A stretch of 64,000 bases of DNA from Phytophthora sp. 'mugwort'. Its lineage: Eukaryota; Oomycota; Peronosporomycetes; Peronosporales; Peronosporaceae. The position numbers were made by a program, and so were the translations under genes. Below are positions 1 to 11,358 of the stretch, piece after piece. How positions within the stretch are numbered: position 1 is the first letter of the stretch; every line of letters starts with the position of its first letter. The notes under the pieces are model-generated. The model was not told the DNA's origin, did not search any database, and worked only from the letters and a program-made list of their open reading frames with translations. Location of the stretch: positions 7,812,001-7,876,000 of the forward strand of contig JAUCEF010000005.1 of NCBI GenBank assembly GCA_033558025.1. Reading direction: 5' to 3'.

Positions 1-371
1 TAAACGTTTTTATTGAAGACGAGCAGCAACGAGATGATTAGTTGCAGCATAAAAATAATAAGGGAATCGATTATTTCGAATATACATGTACTCTAAAGTA
101 TTGTGGGTTCAACTCAAAATTTCCCTGGGCGATTGATTGAATCGCGCGAGCACAATCGCGCGGCCAATCGCCCCAGCACTAAATAGCATATGCAACATAA
201 GAGTGTTTGAGATTCGCACGGGGCGCTGGGAGCATGCAAATGGTGCTACGTTACGATATCCAGTACAACACCACAGAACCAGCGGCAGGTTCACGTCGCA
301 CGGAACGATACCGAACCAGCGAACTCCAGTAGTGGCTCGAGGCACAGCAAACCCGCGATTTACAGCGGCGA
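1..371. other. intergenic, no supported gene
   Basis: No reading frame with recognisable protein character was found at the left edge. The open stretches here lie on both strands at once, as expected in GC-rich repetitive DNA, and continue into the minisatellite. Confidence 0.5.
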
Positions 372-600
372 CGCAAGAGGGCCTCAGCGATAAGGCAAGA
401 GCTCCACAGCGACAACGCAAGAGTGCCAGAGGAATACAGTGCGAGAGTCGCAGTGACGCGGCGCGAGAGCCACAGTGAAGCAGCGCGAGGATCGCAGTGA
501 AGCAACGCGAGAGCCACAGTGAAGCGGCACAGCGCGAGAGTCACAGTGAGATAGCGCAGCGCGAGAGCCACAGCGAGATGGCGCGAGGGTACACCGCGGT
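372..600. repeat. minisatellite, about 22-27 bp unit
   Basis: Imperfect tandem copies of a unit built around GCGAGAGCCACAGTGA. The GCGAG core recurs at about 441, 463, 484, 507, 534, 561 and 583, so the spacing is 21-27 bases. The array is open in several frames on both strands because it lacks stops, but the resulting Arg/Ser/His-rich peptides do not look like real proteins. It lies about 220 bases upstream of the DHFR gene. Confidence 0.85.
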
Positions 601-819
601 AGCGAGAGAGTCACAACAGAGATAACCAATACGGGTGGAGGTCTTGCTGCCTCAAATTAATTCGGCCAATAGGAAACGTCTGTCGATTGCTCGGGCGATT
701 CCATCAACCAACCCAGGTGTGTAACATAGCCGGAATTCACAATACCGGTACAAAAAAAACTAGATGTACCCATGTTGACTATTTGAATGAAGTGGGCCAC
801 ATGACGTAGCCACTACAAA

Positions 820-1457
820 TTGGGAATGGGATGCAGACGGCTGCCCGTGTCTCTCATCGTGGCCTGCTCTGTGAACCGCGTGATCGGCAAGCAAGGCAAG
901 TTGCCGTGGAACCTACCAGCAGACTGGGCGTTCTTCAGCTCCACTACTCGAAACCAAGTGCTGGTGGTTGGCCGACGGTCGTTCGAAGAGTTCGACGAGC
1001 CGATTCCGAATCGCCACACGATTGTCGTGTCTTCCACGTTACAGAAGCCTACGCAAGATCAAGTTGACGCTCGTTGCGGCCGATGGTCGGGCGTTCGGGT
1101 TGCTCGTACGCTTGAGCAGGCACTTCAACTTGCAGACTCGGACCCGCAGTATCGGAAGTGCCGTCGGGTGTTCATTGGGGGAGGCCAGATGTTGTACAAG
1201 GAAGCGATGGAGGCCCAAGTGGTTGAGTCGTGCTACATATCGAGAGTGCAGCGGCAAATTGTTGGTGGGGATACGTTCTTCCCGGAGTGGATGACGCAGT
1301 TCCCAAATTTGCTGTACTCGGCGAAGACGAACGGTGGAGGCAATACTCGGTGAGTTTGGTGGTCAAAATATCCCCGTTCGCTGGCTTGTTGTTTGACTCG
1401 GTTTTCTGTATGGACAGAGTGAGCTTTGAGATTTGGGGAGCCGAAAGTTTGTTGTAG
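820..1457 (+). CDS. dihydrofolate reductase, stand-alone, two exons
   Basis: Likely reduces dihydrofolate to tetrahydrofolate with NADPH, feeding thymidylate and purine synthesis in the cytosol. Exon 1 is 820-1349, an intron of 68 bases runs 1350-1417 (donor GTGAGT, acceptor GGACAG), and exon 2 is 1418-1457; the model encodes 189 residues. Visible family marks are the N-terminal SLIVACSVNRVIG strand, GKLPW, the acidic residue in LPADW, the GRRSF cofactor loop, FIGGGQMLY and the C-terminal SFEIW strand. SFEIW appears only after splicing, which supports the intron. An in-frame Met at 826 is an alternative start. No thymidylate synthase domain follows, although many protists carry a DHFR-TS fusion. 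About 700 bases of AT-rich DNA separate it from the next gene. Confidence 0.88.
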
Positions 1458-2164
1458 CCGCTGTCCAATGACGCGGTGTCATTATGATTCATCAGTGATT
1501 TGTTTTGTTGGACGCACTTTCAGAAGCATGGCATTAATATTAATATCCGGGTATTTAGGATACAGTACTTTAATAGGTATTAAAATACCTGCCTTGGCAA
1601 AACATGTACTTTCGTTCATACGATTGATGTTGTATTAATATATATTTTACATGTAGGCAGTAGTGGTAAATTTGTAGCGTTTGTAAAATAAAAATATCTT
1701 CTAAACTTAAGTATGTAAAATGAAATGTGAGAGTACCTTTCACTAGATTTCGACCTCAAAAGACCCAACACACCGGATCTTACGTGTACTGACTGTAATC
1801 TGCCTAAGCGGACCCACTTCAGCAGGTGTCTCGAATAAATTTATGTGTGTTTGTTCGTCAGACACATTTTTCGCAACGTGTGGTGATACAGTAAGAGTAA
1901 GTTTCTAGAATTAGACACCTCAAATAAAAATACGGTATTGCGTATCCTTTTTCTATTCATTTAGCAAATCAGATGATAGCTAAATACCGGTACAATCGAT
2001 ATGATCATCGTAGCCAATCTGTCATATAATTAATGCATTTTTTAGACTATCGGTATAAATACCGGTATCATGAAGTTCATCTGACTGCGTACCCTTTTCG
2101 GTTACATGTACGTACCCCTCTCAATGATAGACTACTTTGGTTGGTCATTTCAGCGTCTGACATC
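1458..2164. other. AT-rich intergenic region
   Basis: This spacer between the DHFR and NSUN2-like genes has no open frame with protein character. It presumably holds the DHFR 3' end and the promoter of the next gene. Confidence 0.5.
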
Positions 2165-4676
2165 ATGACGGTGGCGACCAAGTCGAGCAAGCCCAAGCCG
2201 TCCCTGGACGTGTACAAGCAGAGTTTCCGCGAGTACTTGGTACGCCGCATAGTGGACGCGCTCCCATTCGGCAACGCTGTCCTCACTTTTTCTGTTCGTC
2301 CAGCGAGAGACCGATGCCGTGAAGGACGAGACGGAGTTGGAGCAACTCATGAAGCTGCTGCACGAGCCTCTGCCTGTCTCCTTCCGCCTGAATCTACATC
2401 GTCCTGAATCTGCAAGGTGGCTACAATATTTTGCTGTGAAAATGGGTCCAAAATTCTGACAAAATGTATCCATTTTAACAGACTGAAGGAGCTGCTGGCC
2501 TCGAAGCTCCAGTTTCCGAGCAACAAATACTTCCACGGAGATATCCCCGTGAACCCGCCCAAGTGAGTAACAAGACTGCATTTTGCAACGGTTTTAGTGG
2601 TAATTAACTGTTATCTGGCGTGTTTTTAAGGCCGATCGCATGGTATCCGCTGGAAAATGTGGCCTGGCAGATGGATTGCGGACGCGTTGCACTCTCCAAG
2701 AGCGGTAAGTTGCAGTGCCAAATCGATGTAATTAAATGTCTGAGGAGGGTCTTAACGATGTTTTATTGTTGCATTGTTGATCAGCACCGAAGCACGAGGA
2801 CGTGCGAGCGTTCCACTCGTGTTTGCTGGAGCAGACGGACCGAGGGAATATCGACCGTCAGGAGGCCGTGAGTATGTTGCCCGTGCTGTTTCTGGATGTG
2901 CAGCGTGGACACCGTGTACTGGATATGTGTGCTTCACCTGGATCGAAGACGACGCAGGCTCTGGACTTTTTGCTCTCGACTGAGAATGACACGAGTGGAG
3001 AACAGAACGGCCTAGTGATTGCCAACGACCTGGACAAGAAACGCGCGTACATGCTCGTGCATCGACTGTCGCGGAATACTTTGCGCCGCGCGGTGGTGAC
3101 TTGTGGTGCTGGTGATGCGTTCCCGGGTCTGTATGACGCGGAGACGAAGACGCTACAGCCTACCAACGTGTTTGATCGGGTGTTGTGTGATGTGCCGTGC
3201 AGTGGGGACGGCACTCTGCGCAAGAACCAGGCGTTGTGGAAGGACTGGCACATTGGACAAGGTCTTACGTTGCATCCGATTCAGCTGGCGTTAGCTCTTC
3301 GTGGTGCTGCATTGCTTAAAATTGGTGGATTGATGGTGTACTCGACATGCTCTTTTAACCCTGTGGAGAATGAGGCAATTGTGGCAGAATTGCTGCGTCG
3401 CGCTGGCGGTTCACTGGAGTTGCTGGATGTGTCAAAGAAGATGCCGCAGCTTGTTGCGCGCCCTGGTAGATCGAAGTGGCGTGTGGGCTGGCGCTCCAAG
3501 TCCAAGTCGGCTTACAAGGGCCACCTGTTCAAGGACGATGAAGGTGACAAGAGGAGTGGAAGCCGGAATTTGCACCAGTGGTTTGACAGCTACGATGCAT
3601 TGACGCAAGACCTTCGTGGTAACCGTGTGACACGATCAATGTTCCCTACCGAGGGTTCTATCGCGGATGAACTGCATAAGACGCTTCGCCTTATTCCGAC
3701 GGACCAAAACTCTGGTGGATTCTTCATCGCGGTGCTGCACAAGGTGGCAGATTTGCCCGGCGGAAAGGAGTTCCAGGAAGGACTCGCTCCTCTCGAAGAA
3801 TTGCACGCGACGCCACCCAACGACTATGTTTGCAAGCTCTGCGGCAAGGGAGGCCATTTTCTGAAGACCTGCGAGAAGTATCTGCCGGACACGGAGTTCG
3901 CTGCTTCGAACACGTCTTTGAAGCCGCAACAGAAGAAACGTCGTATAGAAGACACGACGGCAGCGACGAGTGAAGGAAAGAAGAAGGAGAAGAAACGTGA
4001 GACGCTTTATCGCGTTGTAAGCGACGATGTCTGGCAGCAGCTGCGTTGTTTTTACGGTTTGGAGGATGGAACCTTGAAGGTAAAGTGCTCTTTTATGATG
4101 GAGAGTGGATATGTTGGCGCGTGACTAACATTTTGGTGTATTCAGGATCGTTTCTGGTGCCGCTCCGACACAGCAGCCACCGTGAACTATGTGGACAAGG
4201 AAATCTCTGACGTTTGTTTGGGTGGCGATGCCCTTGATGTACGTGTTTGCTACGTTTTAAACATACGACCCCCGAATTTGATTTATTCATGATGTTGCGT
4301 TTTTAAACAGATTGTCAACACGGGACTGAAGGTATTCACTAAGGTGACTGAGCGTGGCGAGGTTTTTTACCGTCCCTCGGAAGAAAGTCTTGGCTTCTTT
4401 GACGACTTTTTCACTAAACGGCGGCTGGACATCCCAATTGCTGATTTCTCCAGCCTTCTCCAGAATACAGAGCAGCACGTGGCGTTCGATACACTGTCGA
4501 CAGATCTACACAAGTCTCTCGATGGTATGCCCATTGGGCCAGCGGTTGTCCGAGTTGAGACACACGAACAAGTCCGTATGAATATCTGGGTCGGCAAAGG
4601 ATCGATCTTGCCACGTGTGTCCAAGGCCATGCGCGGAGAGATAGAAGATGCGCTCAAGCAGTGCACGGAGAACTAG
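2165..4676 (+). CDS. NSUN2/Trm4-type RNA cytosine-5 methyltransferase with CCHC zinc knuckle
   Basis: Predicted to methylate C5 of cytosines in tRNA using S-adenosylmethionine. Seven exons fit: 2165-2239, 2304-2416, 2482-2562, 2631-2704, 2785-4079, 4146-4238 and 4311-4676. All have GT-AG borders, phases agree, and the product is 698 residues. The NSUN2 marks are PLPVSFRL, ISWYP-like PIAWYP, NIDRQEAVSM, the SAM motif DMCASPGSK (about residue 161), DVPCSGDG with Cys 253, and YSTCSFNP with the nucleophile Cys 303. The C-terminal part has IVNTGLKVF as in animal NSUN2. An inserted CX2CX4HX4C zinc knuckle (VCKLCGKGGHFLKTC) begins at about residue 464 and is followed by a Lys/Arg-rich stretch; animal NSUN2 lacks it at this place as far as I know. 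The paralogous family choice (NSUN2 rather than NSUN1 or NSUN5) rests on the NIDRQEAVSM and INTG-type motifs. Confidence 0.92.
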
Positions 4677-4705
4677 ATGAGACTGCTATTAAGCTGGCAC
4701 ATACC

Positions 4706-5872
4706 TCACGATGCCTCCCTTGCGGCGAGTGCCCTGGCACGCATTCCCCGCACGAGGAAATAGAACGAGTCTCTCTTGCCTACTGCTTCTTTCTCGTCGT
4801 TGTCTGCGTCGTTGACGTACTTTTGTCGCTGGTGTATCGTTGGTCTTCCAGGTAATTGATGAACTTGCGCTGGTGTTGTAGAAACTGCTGGTGTTGATGC
4901 TGGAGTCGGTGCGTCGGAGTTAAGGATATTCGTGAAAACTTCCATGAAGTCACGTTTCGGAATACCCATCAAGCTGCTGTCGTTGTTCTCGATCCACATG
5001 CCTAGTACGATCATGGCAAGTACCAGTAGCGCCACGACTGCTGCAACACTGAATTATCAAGTTAACACCACAATATTAGCGAGTCACACACTCTAATAGC
5101 TTCCGACAACGACATCGATTATTTCTCACTGGTAGCCCCGCGTGAGCTTGTAGCTCTTCACTACAACGTGACCATGATTCCCGATAAGGATCCCCGTGAA
5201 GCCCATGAACCAACTCCCCAGCACGTGTGAAATGAACCGCGTGGCCAGTAGCAACTTACAGAGCGCAATATAGACCACAATCATCACAAAGATTAACTGC
5301 ACCACCACAGACTGTGTGTGCAAGATAGCCGGCAGCAAGACTACCACAGCCATATGACAGTCCACACACGGGAAATCTCCCGTGTCTTGTTCGATACAGC
5401 GTCGGTCTTGCAACTGCCACAGCTTGTGACACAGATCCATTGGTCGAGGACTCTTCGCCACGTACTGCAGAACCACCACCGCTAGCAGATTGCCAATACA
5501 GATCCAGAAGTAGGGGAGCCCAAACTCCGGGATCATTGTGATGAACACGAACCTGAAGCACACAAACAGCGAGATTTGTCACGTCACGACAAGTTTTCAG
5601 CTAGTTTAACAGACTCTAGGCACCATATTAGCAACGAAATATCTTGCGTTCGACGACGAGATGTCGTAGAGTGCACCAGCGCCCGCAGCCATGGACATTC
5701 CTACACATGCGTTTACTCAGTGAATCAATACGTGTCAAACTTCGTCCAAACGTACCTCTTTTTGCTGCACCAACCAGGTTACAGCCGCCATGTCCCATTG
5801 CAGCAGCGGATGCAGATCCGCCACCTCTCTGCCGTCCTCCTCATCCTCTCGAAAGTGCACGCTGCGTCGCAT
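4706..5872 (-). CDS. PAP2-type lipid phosphatase-like membrane protein
   Basis: Probably a multi-pass membrane phosphatase of the PAP2/sphingosine-phosphate phosphatase superfamily. The likely exons are 5872-5756 (39 residues, donor GTACGT), an uncertain second exon starting at 5700, 5552-5130 and 5048-4706. The last two join in frame (LTRGYH-VAAVVALL). The three PAP2 signatures can be seen in weak form: KSPRP, DFPCVDCHMA (in place of PSGH) and TRFISHVLGSWFMG. Four or more hydrophobic helices surround them. A Thr/Pro/Ala-rich cytosolic tail ends in a basic stretch. The Cys-containing middle motif is unusual, so activity is uncertain. Exon 2 does not close cleanly to exon 3 in my model: no strong donor was found. 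It lies tail-to-tail with the NSUN2-like gene, only 29 bases apart. Confidence 0.6.
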
Positions 5873-6626
5873 TGGTCTGCTAGATAGAGATAGCTAGATC
5901 TCTGTCTACAGTATACCAGAAACCTTGGTGATCCTCAAACGTCGCACAAATTTCTTGTCAGATTCAATTCTTGTCAAATTCGATCGAACCGAGCATTATC
6001 ATGTTGGACAAGATATACGGTCCCCCACATGTGACCCACGAGTCGTGAGCACGTTGACAGGTTGCGGCAATCGCACTAAAACGAACCAAAAGGTCGGGAA
6101 ATGCGCCAAGATAGAGTGCGTCCTTTGACACGTCGATGGATTCGACTTGAGGTCTCCATCGTGCCTTATGGTCCATAAGTTATGGACCCGCGACCGTGTT
6201 ACCAAGTGATACTCCGTTCTATTCTACAGTAGTATGTAGTGTGCAGGCAAATGCTATACTGTCTTTGTGTCCATGATGGCCATGTTGCAAATCACCAGCT
6301 GGACCCATTGAAGTGTGGGAAATCGGCCCCTCGTGGCGTCAACCACGCGGCTGAGTGCCCCCCCCCCCCCCCCCCCCCCCCCCCACAGCCATGGCGACTT
6401 TATATACCTCTGGGGCGAGAAGTTGACCTGGTCAATGACCAGACATCAAGGGTGGACGTCTTCTTGTCGTCCATCGTGATGATGACCTTGCAAATCGGGA
6501 CTCGCACGTACCCTTGTCCAGCGCGCTAAAGACCAGTCACAATTCCCCCATTCCGGCTCAGTTGTGAATCAGCGGCGTCCTACGTGCGCGAATTGGCCAG
6601 AGAGTGTACTGTAGAATAGAGAAACC
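5873..6626. other. intergenic region with a 27-base poly-C tract
   Basis: This spacer lies between two divergent genes. The only striking element is a run of 27 Cs at 6358-6384. The open frame across it, which would read as poly-proline, has no other support. Confidence 0.6.
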
Positions 6627-7623
6627 ATGACGACTGTCAACGTTGATCGTCTTGCGCCCGAGACTCCGACGTGTGAAGATGACAGGTGAGTCCGTGGCAG
6701 ACATTGACTGACGAAGGTAATGGTAGCTGATACCTTTGCCACTTTGATGCAGACTCGACGTTCCCGGGGTCATCGAGACCTTCATGCTCATGGGCTCCGT
6801 ACAGCATGCGATGGACGAGCAGCTCCTGAAAAACCTACAGGTCACGTGCCTCATCGATGCTGAAAACCCGCGGAAACGCTCGGTGCATCCAGAGTTGCCG
6901 GTGGATCCCACCATCGAAGTGGGGCGCGTCGAGCTAGACGACAACTTCTCGTACGACGCGTTCAAGAACAGCATTTTGAGCGCTAACAAGCTCATCCAGA
7001 TCGCACGCTCGGACAACAAGACGGTTTTTGTCTTTTGCACGCATGGCAACAACGAGAGCGCGGTGGTGTGTATCGCGTATCTGATGGTCGTGGAGCAGTG
7101 GAGTCTCGAGCACGCGTACAGACACGTCCTGCAGAAGCGACCGGCCAGTGCTCCCCGAAAAACTTATGTCGAGAAGGTGAGGACAGAAGCGTTAGAGAAA
7201 ATCTCGAGTTCGTACAGGTGTTTTTTTCTTCTTTTCTCTAACCGTTATTTATGTTGATATTTTGTTTTCTTCTAGCTACGCACATTGGAACTTGAGACCC
7301 ACGGCCGCGTGACGCTCCGTTCTGACCAGATTGGCCCCAGTATGATTGACATTATGCTCGGTCTGCGTGGCCAGAGCCCTGTCGACGATACTGACGAGCG
7401 AAGTAGCCAAGCGACGGATGGCGGTACCTCGATAATTGAACGTGCGAGTAACATGTCGAACTTCTCGGTTGTCACTGGACGCACGAACGGGAGATCTGTA
7501 CGTGAGACGATGATCATAGCTGAGCAGGATGACGAACCCGTCACTAAAGTGCACCCGCATCATTCGCCGAGCTTTGGACGAAGGAAGTCCAAGCCACACC
7601 GAGTCAGCTGCGTCATAAGCTGA
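6627..7623 (+). CDS. dual-specificity phosphatase fold, probable pseudophosphatase
   Basis: The gene has three exons: 6627-6685, 6753-7176 and 7276-7623 (donors GTGAGT and GTGAGG, acceptors GATGCAG and TTCTAG). It encodes 276 residues. The fold is that of DUSP/STYX-like proteins: an early LMGSVQHAMDEQLLKNLQVTCLID strand-helix region (given here as a family-typical GS..A.....L....V...), then the P-loop region FVFCTHGNNESAVVCIAYLM, and a helix before KRPASAP. The active-site signature HCxxGxxRS reads FCTHGNNES. Cys 115 is kept, but the His before it is Phe and the essential Arg is Glu 121. Without that Arg phosphate binding should fail, so a binding or scaffold role like that of STYX is more likely. 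The C-terminal 115 residues are polar with no known domain. Confidence 0.75.
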
Positions 7624-7750
7624 TCCATGTTTGTTGGTCAAAAGTTTTGTCAATTTTAGGTAGAAAATGCCCCGAGTGCAAGGAGGCTAATATAATACTT
7701 TAAAGTAAAAAAAAAAAAGCATTTAAGCTCGGTATCCTGCTCGTTAAGAC

Positions 7751-8358
7751 TCAACAAAACATGCGCTGCAATGCACACAGTTGATGTCCATCAACGCGAG
7801 GTTGATAGCTTGGATAACTCCGTGACACCGTTGCACCTAGGCAAAGGAACGTTCACACCAGATATACTACACCAAAACCCCGAAGTTGTCTGCTGAAAGC
7901 TCACCTTTAGCAGCTTTGAAACGTTTACGGTGGTGAACCTTGTTTCTCCTCGTCGTCGTAGCGCTGTCTGACTCATCGCTTGAGATCAAAAAGCATGTCT
8001 TCTGCACCGACCACGATTTGTGCACAGCACTGGCAAGTGCTGGCTGCGTAGGCTTGGCTGACGTTGTAGCGGCTGTATTCGAATGATACTCACGTGACTT
8101 CGCCTTGAACTAGAGAAATAAAAGAAATGATAAGCAAGTACAGGGAAATCATCCTGAAACTGTATTCCGTACGAGTTTTCTTTGAGAAACACGGGTGGGA
8201 GTTCGTGTAGCCCCCATCTCGCTCGCCGTGATGTGTTTAGCACGGTCTCCACTGCTGCGCTGCTTCTGAGGATCTGCATGCCCCATGCTGCTCATTTGCG
8301 CTATGTTTCCTTTCGACTGACGGAATCCACAATTTCCGCTAATGTTGAAGTTTGGCAC
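7751..8358 (-). CDS. small basic protein of unknown function
   Basis: I do not recognise this protein. Three exons fit: 8358-8173, 8109-7905 and 7836-7751. All have GT-AG borders (GTACGG, GTGAGC; CTCTAG, GCCTAG), phases agree, and the product is 158 residues ending at TGA. The protein is rich in Ser, Thr, Arg and Lys. It has a short acidic SSDESDSAT segment followed by a basic KVHHRKRFKAAK segment that could serve as a nuclear localisation signal, but no domain, signal peptide or membrane helix. Three splice junctions keeping one frame is the main reason to call it a gene. It could still be a chance model. Confidence 0.45.
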
Positions 8359-9294
8359 CCAAAAGGAAATCTTGAAATGACGATTTCTCTTTTATGTAAG
8401 TAGTGCAGATGTCGAAGCGGAAATGACAAGATAGGGAAATACCGGAGCTAAGACTGAGCAAAAGGCTTATTCTTCACCATATCAATTCGGCAACAAGCTT
8501 GATGCTGTCAGAGTGTTCCTTAGGTCAAGTCAGTTTTGAGAATACTACGGACACGTAGTCATAACTTCAATTGGTGGCGGTGATGACGAGTTTATAACCA
8601 AAACAAATGGTTGCTGCTTCAGTGCATTCACTTTATCGAACTACCAGGACAAAACGGGCGAGAAAAATAGCGGTGCACCTCGAATGCTGCAAAAAAAAAA
8701 ACTATCTTGCTCTTCTATTCTCTACATTGGCCAAGTACAGGAGGACTGTTAGTGTGGCTGAAAATTTCCCGTGTTATGAATAAAGTTGTCATTGCTTCGG
8801 TATGCGCAACGATATTTTGCGGAATCGACGATGCAACTACAGACGGTTCGTAGTTGACGCGTGCTTGCGACGAAAGTTGCGTGGGCCGTTATATATTTGG
8901 GCCCTTTTTCACGTCTTAGAATGCTACTAGTACATGGCAGTCTTGACGCTAAATGCGATTGCTTTTTGATATGGCGAGAAAGCTACTGGCAGAAGGCTTG
9001 CGTTGCCCAGATCACTAAAGGTGATTTGATGACTTGGCGGATGCTGCAGTTGCAAAAGTATCGAGTGTCTCCTAGTGAATTGCATCGTTAGAGAACTCTC
9101 CAGTTAGCAGCAAAGGTGCTGTGTGTTTGTCTTCTAACGTTTTATTCCAACTCAATTCAGCGCCACGTACCGTCTTGGACGATGTGTGTACTGTAACTTA
9201 AGTTTAAGGCGTGGTCTTTGGTGGTGACTCTAAATAGCTCGACCTCGGGAGACCATCCGCGGCTCAGCAGTTGTGAAATTGACGGACGACAGCA
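8359..9294. other. intergenic region between divergent genes
   Basis: No supportable gene in either direction. It holds short A-runs near 8690 and a 76-codon open stretch at 8861-9091 that shows no protein character. Confidence 0.45.
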
Positions 9295-10982
9295 ATGATG
9301 TTTGAAGCGAACGATGACATGCCGCGAGGAATGGACAACATTTACAACTGGGTAAACCAGTTCAGCTTCTCGAGGCCGATGAAAAGTACAGCACGGGATT
9401 TTAGTGATGCTGGTACGTTTGAATAGACACCGCTGTCGCTTCCTGTTCATTGGCTAATGGTACTGTGCTCCTAGTATTGATGGCCGAGATTCTCGCTCAA
9501 CTGGTCCCGGCTTGGGTGCAGCTCCATAACTATCTATCCGCTGATCGGATCCAGCAAAAGCTAAGCAACTGGGAGACGCTGAACCGTAAGCCCGCTGTCA
9601 ATAGTGCGATGCTACAGAAGCATGCTGACATTAATTAATTCAGGCAAGGTGCTTACGCGTCTCAAGTGTGGAGTCTCCCACCAACTTCAGCATGATCTGG
9701 CTAATGCTGTACCTGGAGCTATCGAGCTACTTTTCAGTCAGGTTAAAAGAGCTGTACGTGTACGTGATCGCCGCTCAAAGAGTAAATTGACGGCACCAAC
9801 AAGTATGTTCCTCTTTTATAGACAACAACCAGCCCGTTCTTACAGGCTAAACACAGAGCTTCGTCACAGTATGCTACATTCAGTACATCCCCATGCTCTC
9901 GATCTTCTTCCGCGACGTGTTCACCACCATTGACGCCATCTCCAGGGAATCAGAAAAAACTGCCCCCGAGCTCTCAGAAAAAGAGCAGTACCAGTTATAT
10001 TCTTCACGCAGGTGGGCATTCTCGCGAGAACGACCCTGTCGCCACATCATTCTCCAAACTTCTGCAGACGATGTCCGATACCTCTGAAAACTTGGAGGAT
10101 ATTATAAAGCCTATCAACCCGAGAGCACGAAGCCGAGCTAACACTGTACCTACGATTCAACAGATCCGAGAAGTCCTTAAGCGGCCGTTGACCCCTAACC
10201 ACGCGAAACCTACTTTGTCAACCATGGCAATGGTTCGTCCAGCGAGTGTCGATGTAAAGTCACGACTGCCACAAGTTTCACCATTTGTATTCCCACCGAA
10301 AAATGATCATGGAAACGTTCCCAAGAAGCCGAAAATGCCCGTAGATGCTGACAAGAAGCACCTACCATCGGATATGAATGAGTTTCAGGAAGGATCATTT
10401 GTGTATTTTCTATCATCAGAAACGCATCCGGTGGCGTTTTCGTTTGATGATACCGAAGATCACGCTCAAGTAGCTCGTGTGATGAATACGCTACCATCTG
10501 GAGAGTGCACCCTTCAACTTTACAGGCGCGATCCGTCCCACGATTCGCCTCAAAACAGTCCAACAAACAAGACAAGGTGCTACTTAGCAACGCCTCACTT
10601 TATCGATTGCTGCAGCACATTGCTTCGTACTCTTCCGAACACTGTGTGTGACCCTCAAACCAACACTTGCGAGTGGCACATTCGAACCAAGAAACAAAAC
10701 TCGGGTAATACCAAGGAGACAAGATCTATGCCAACCCACAACAATTTAAAGCGCCACTTTTACACGGAGGTACTGACCCGAGTCATGTTCTCATCGGCAA
10801 ATCTGGCAAAACCGATCAGCCAAATTACAGAGAGTATGTCTCCAGGCCTGTGTGTTCCGTGCCCACGCTTTGGTGAGTCATTCCGCGTTCCCGTCGAGCC
10901 GACGGTATTTCCGAAGATATACATAAGTCTTATTTTCGAGCTCCCAGAACGATTTCCTAGTCGAACAGCGCGGAAGATGTGA
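9295..10982 (+). CDS. SPEF1/CLAMP-like calponin-homology protein
   Basis: A microtubule or axoneme protein by family: SPEF1 (CLAMP) binds and bundles microtubules in the flagellar central pair. Exons are 9295-9412, 9475-9585, 9644-9753 and 9822-10982; phases agree and the sum is 499 residues. The N-terminal CH domain (about residues 12-115) shows IYNWVNQFSFSRP, TARDFSDAVLMAEIL, LHNYLSADRIQQKL, NWETLNRKVL and PGAIELLFSQV, the order and spacing typical of the family. Two adjacent Met codons (9295, 9298) could start it. The remaining roughly 385 residues are Ser/Pro/Lys-rich and carry a segment (FQEGSFVYFLSSE to LYRRD) I cannot assign; the usual SPEF1 coiled-coil tail is not obvious. Its presence fits an organism with flagellate zoospores. 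Confidence 0.85.
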
Positions 10983-11358
10983 GAGTAGGGATTACAGCTA
11001 TGAACGAATTGATTAAAAATGTGAGAGTAGGAATTACCCTCAAGACAGAATATCACGTGAAGTAAAAATACTCAACTGCTATCCCCACAAGTACCGGTAC
11101 CGATATGTTAATTAGCAGCTTAAACGTTTAAACCACTCCGGGAATGACGTTCACTATATTAACTCCGATAAAGTATTGAGAGTCCTTTGTACTGTCATAC
11201 ATGCCCATTCGGCGAAAATCGCCATATAAGAAATGAAAGTCCGTCAATATTGCACCAGTATTAGCCTACGGAAAGCGTGAGACCCACCTCCACTCTTCTA
11301 GTCTTCCACATAGTACTCACTCCTCACACAATATCCCCTTGGAGCATCCTACCCATCT
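10983..11358. other. short convergent intergenic region
   Basis: The 3' ends of two convergent genes face each other here. The DNA is AT-rich and contains a short direct repeat (GTGAGAGTAGG, near 10980 and 11020). Nothing else is visible. Confidence 0.5.

Noticed and set aside
6239..6529. Open frame coding poly-proline across the poly-C run
   Set aside because: It is open only because of the homopolymer; the rest has no domain and run length would make the frame unstable.
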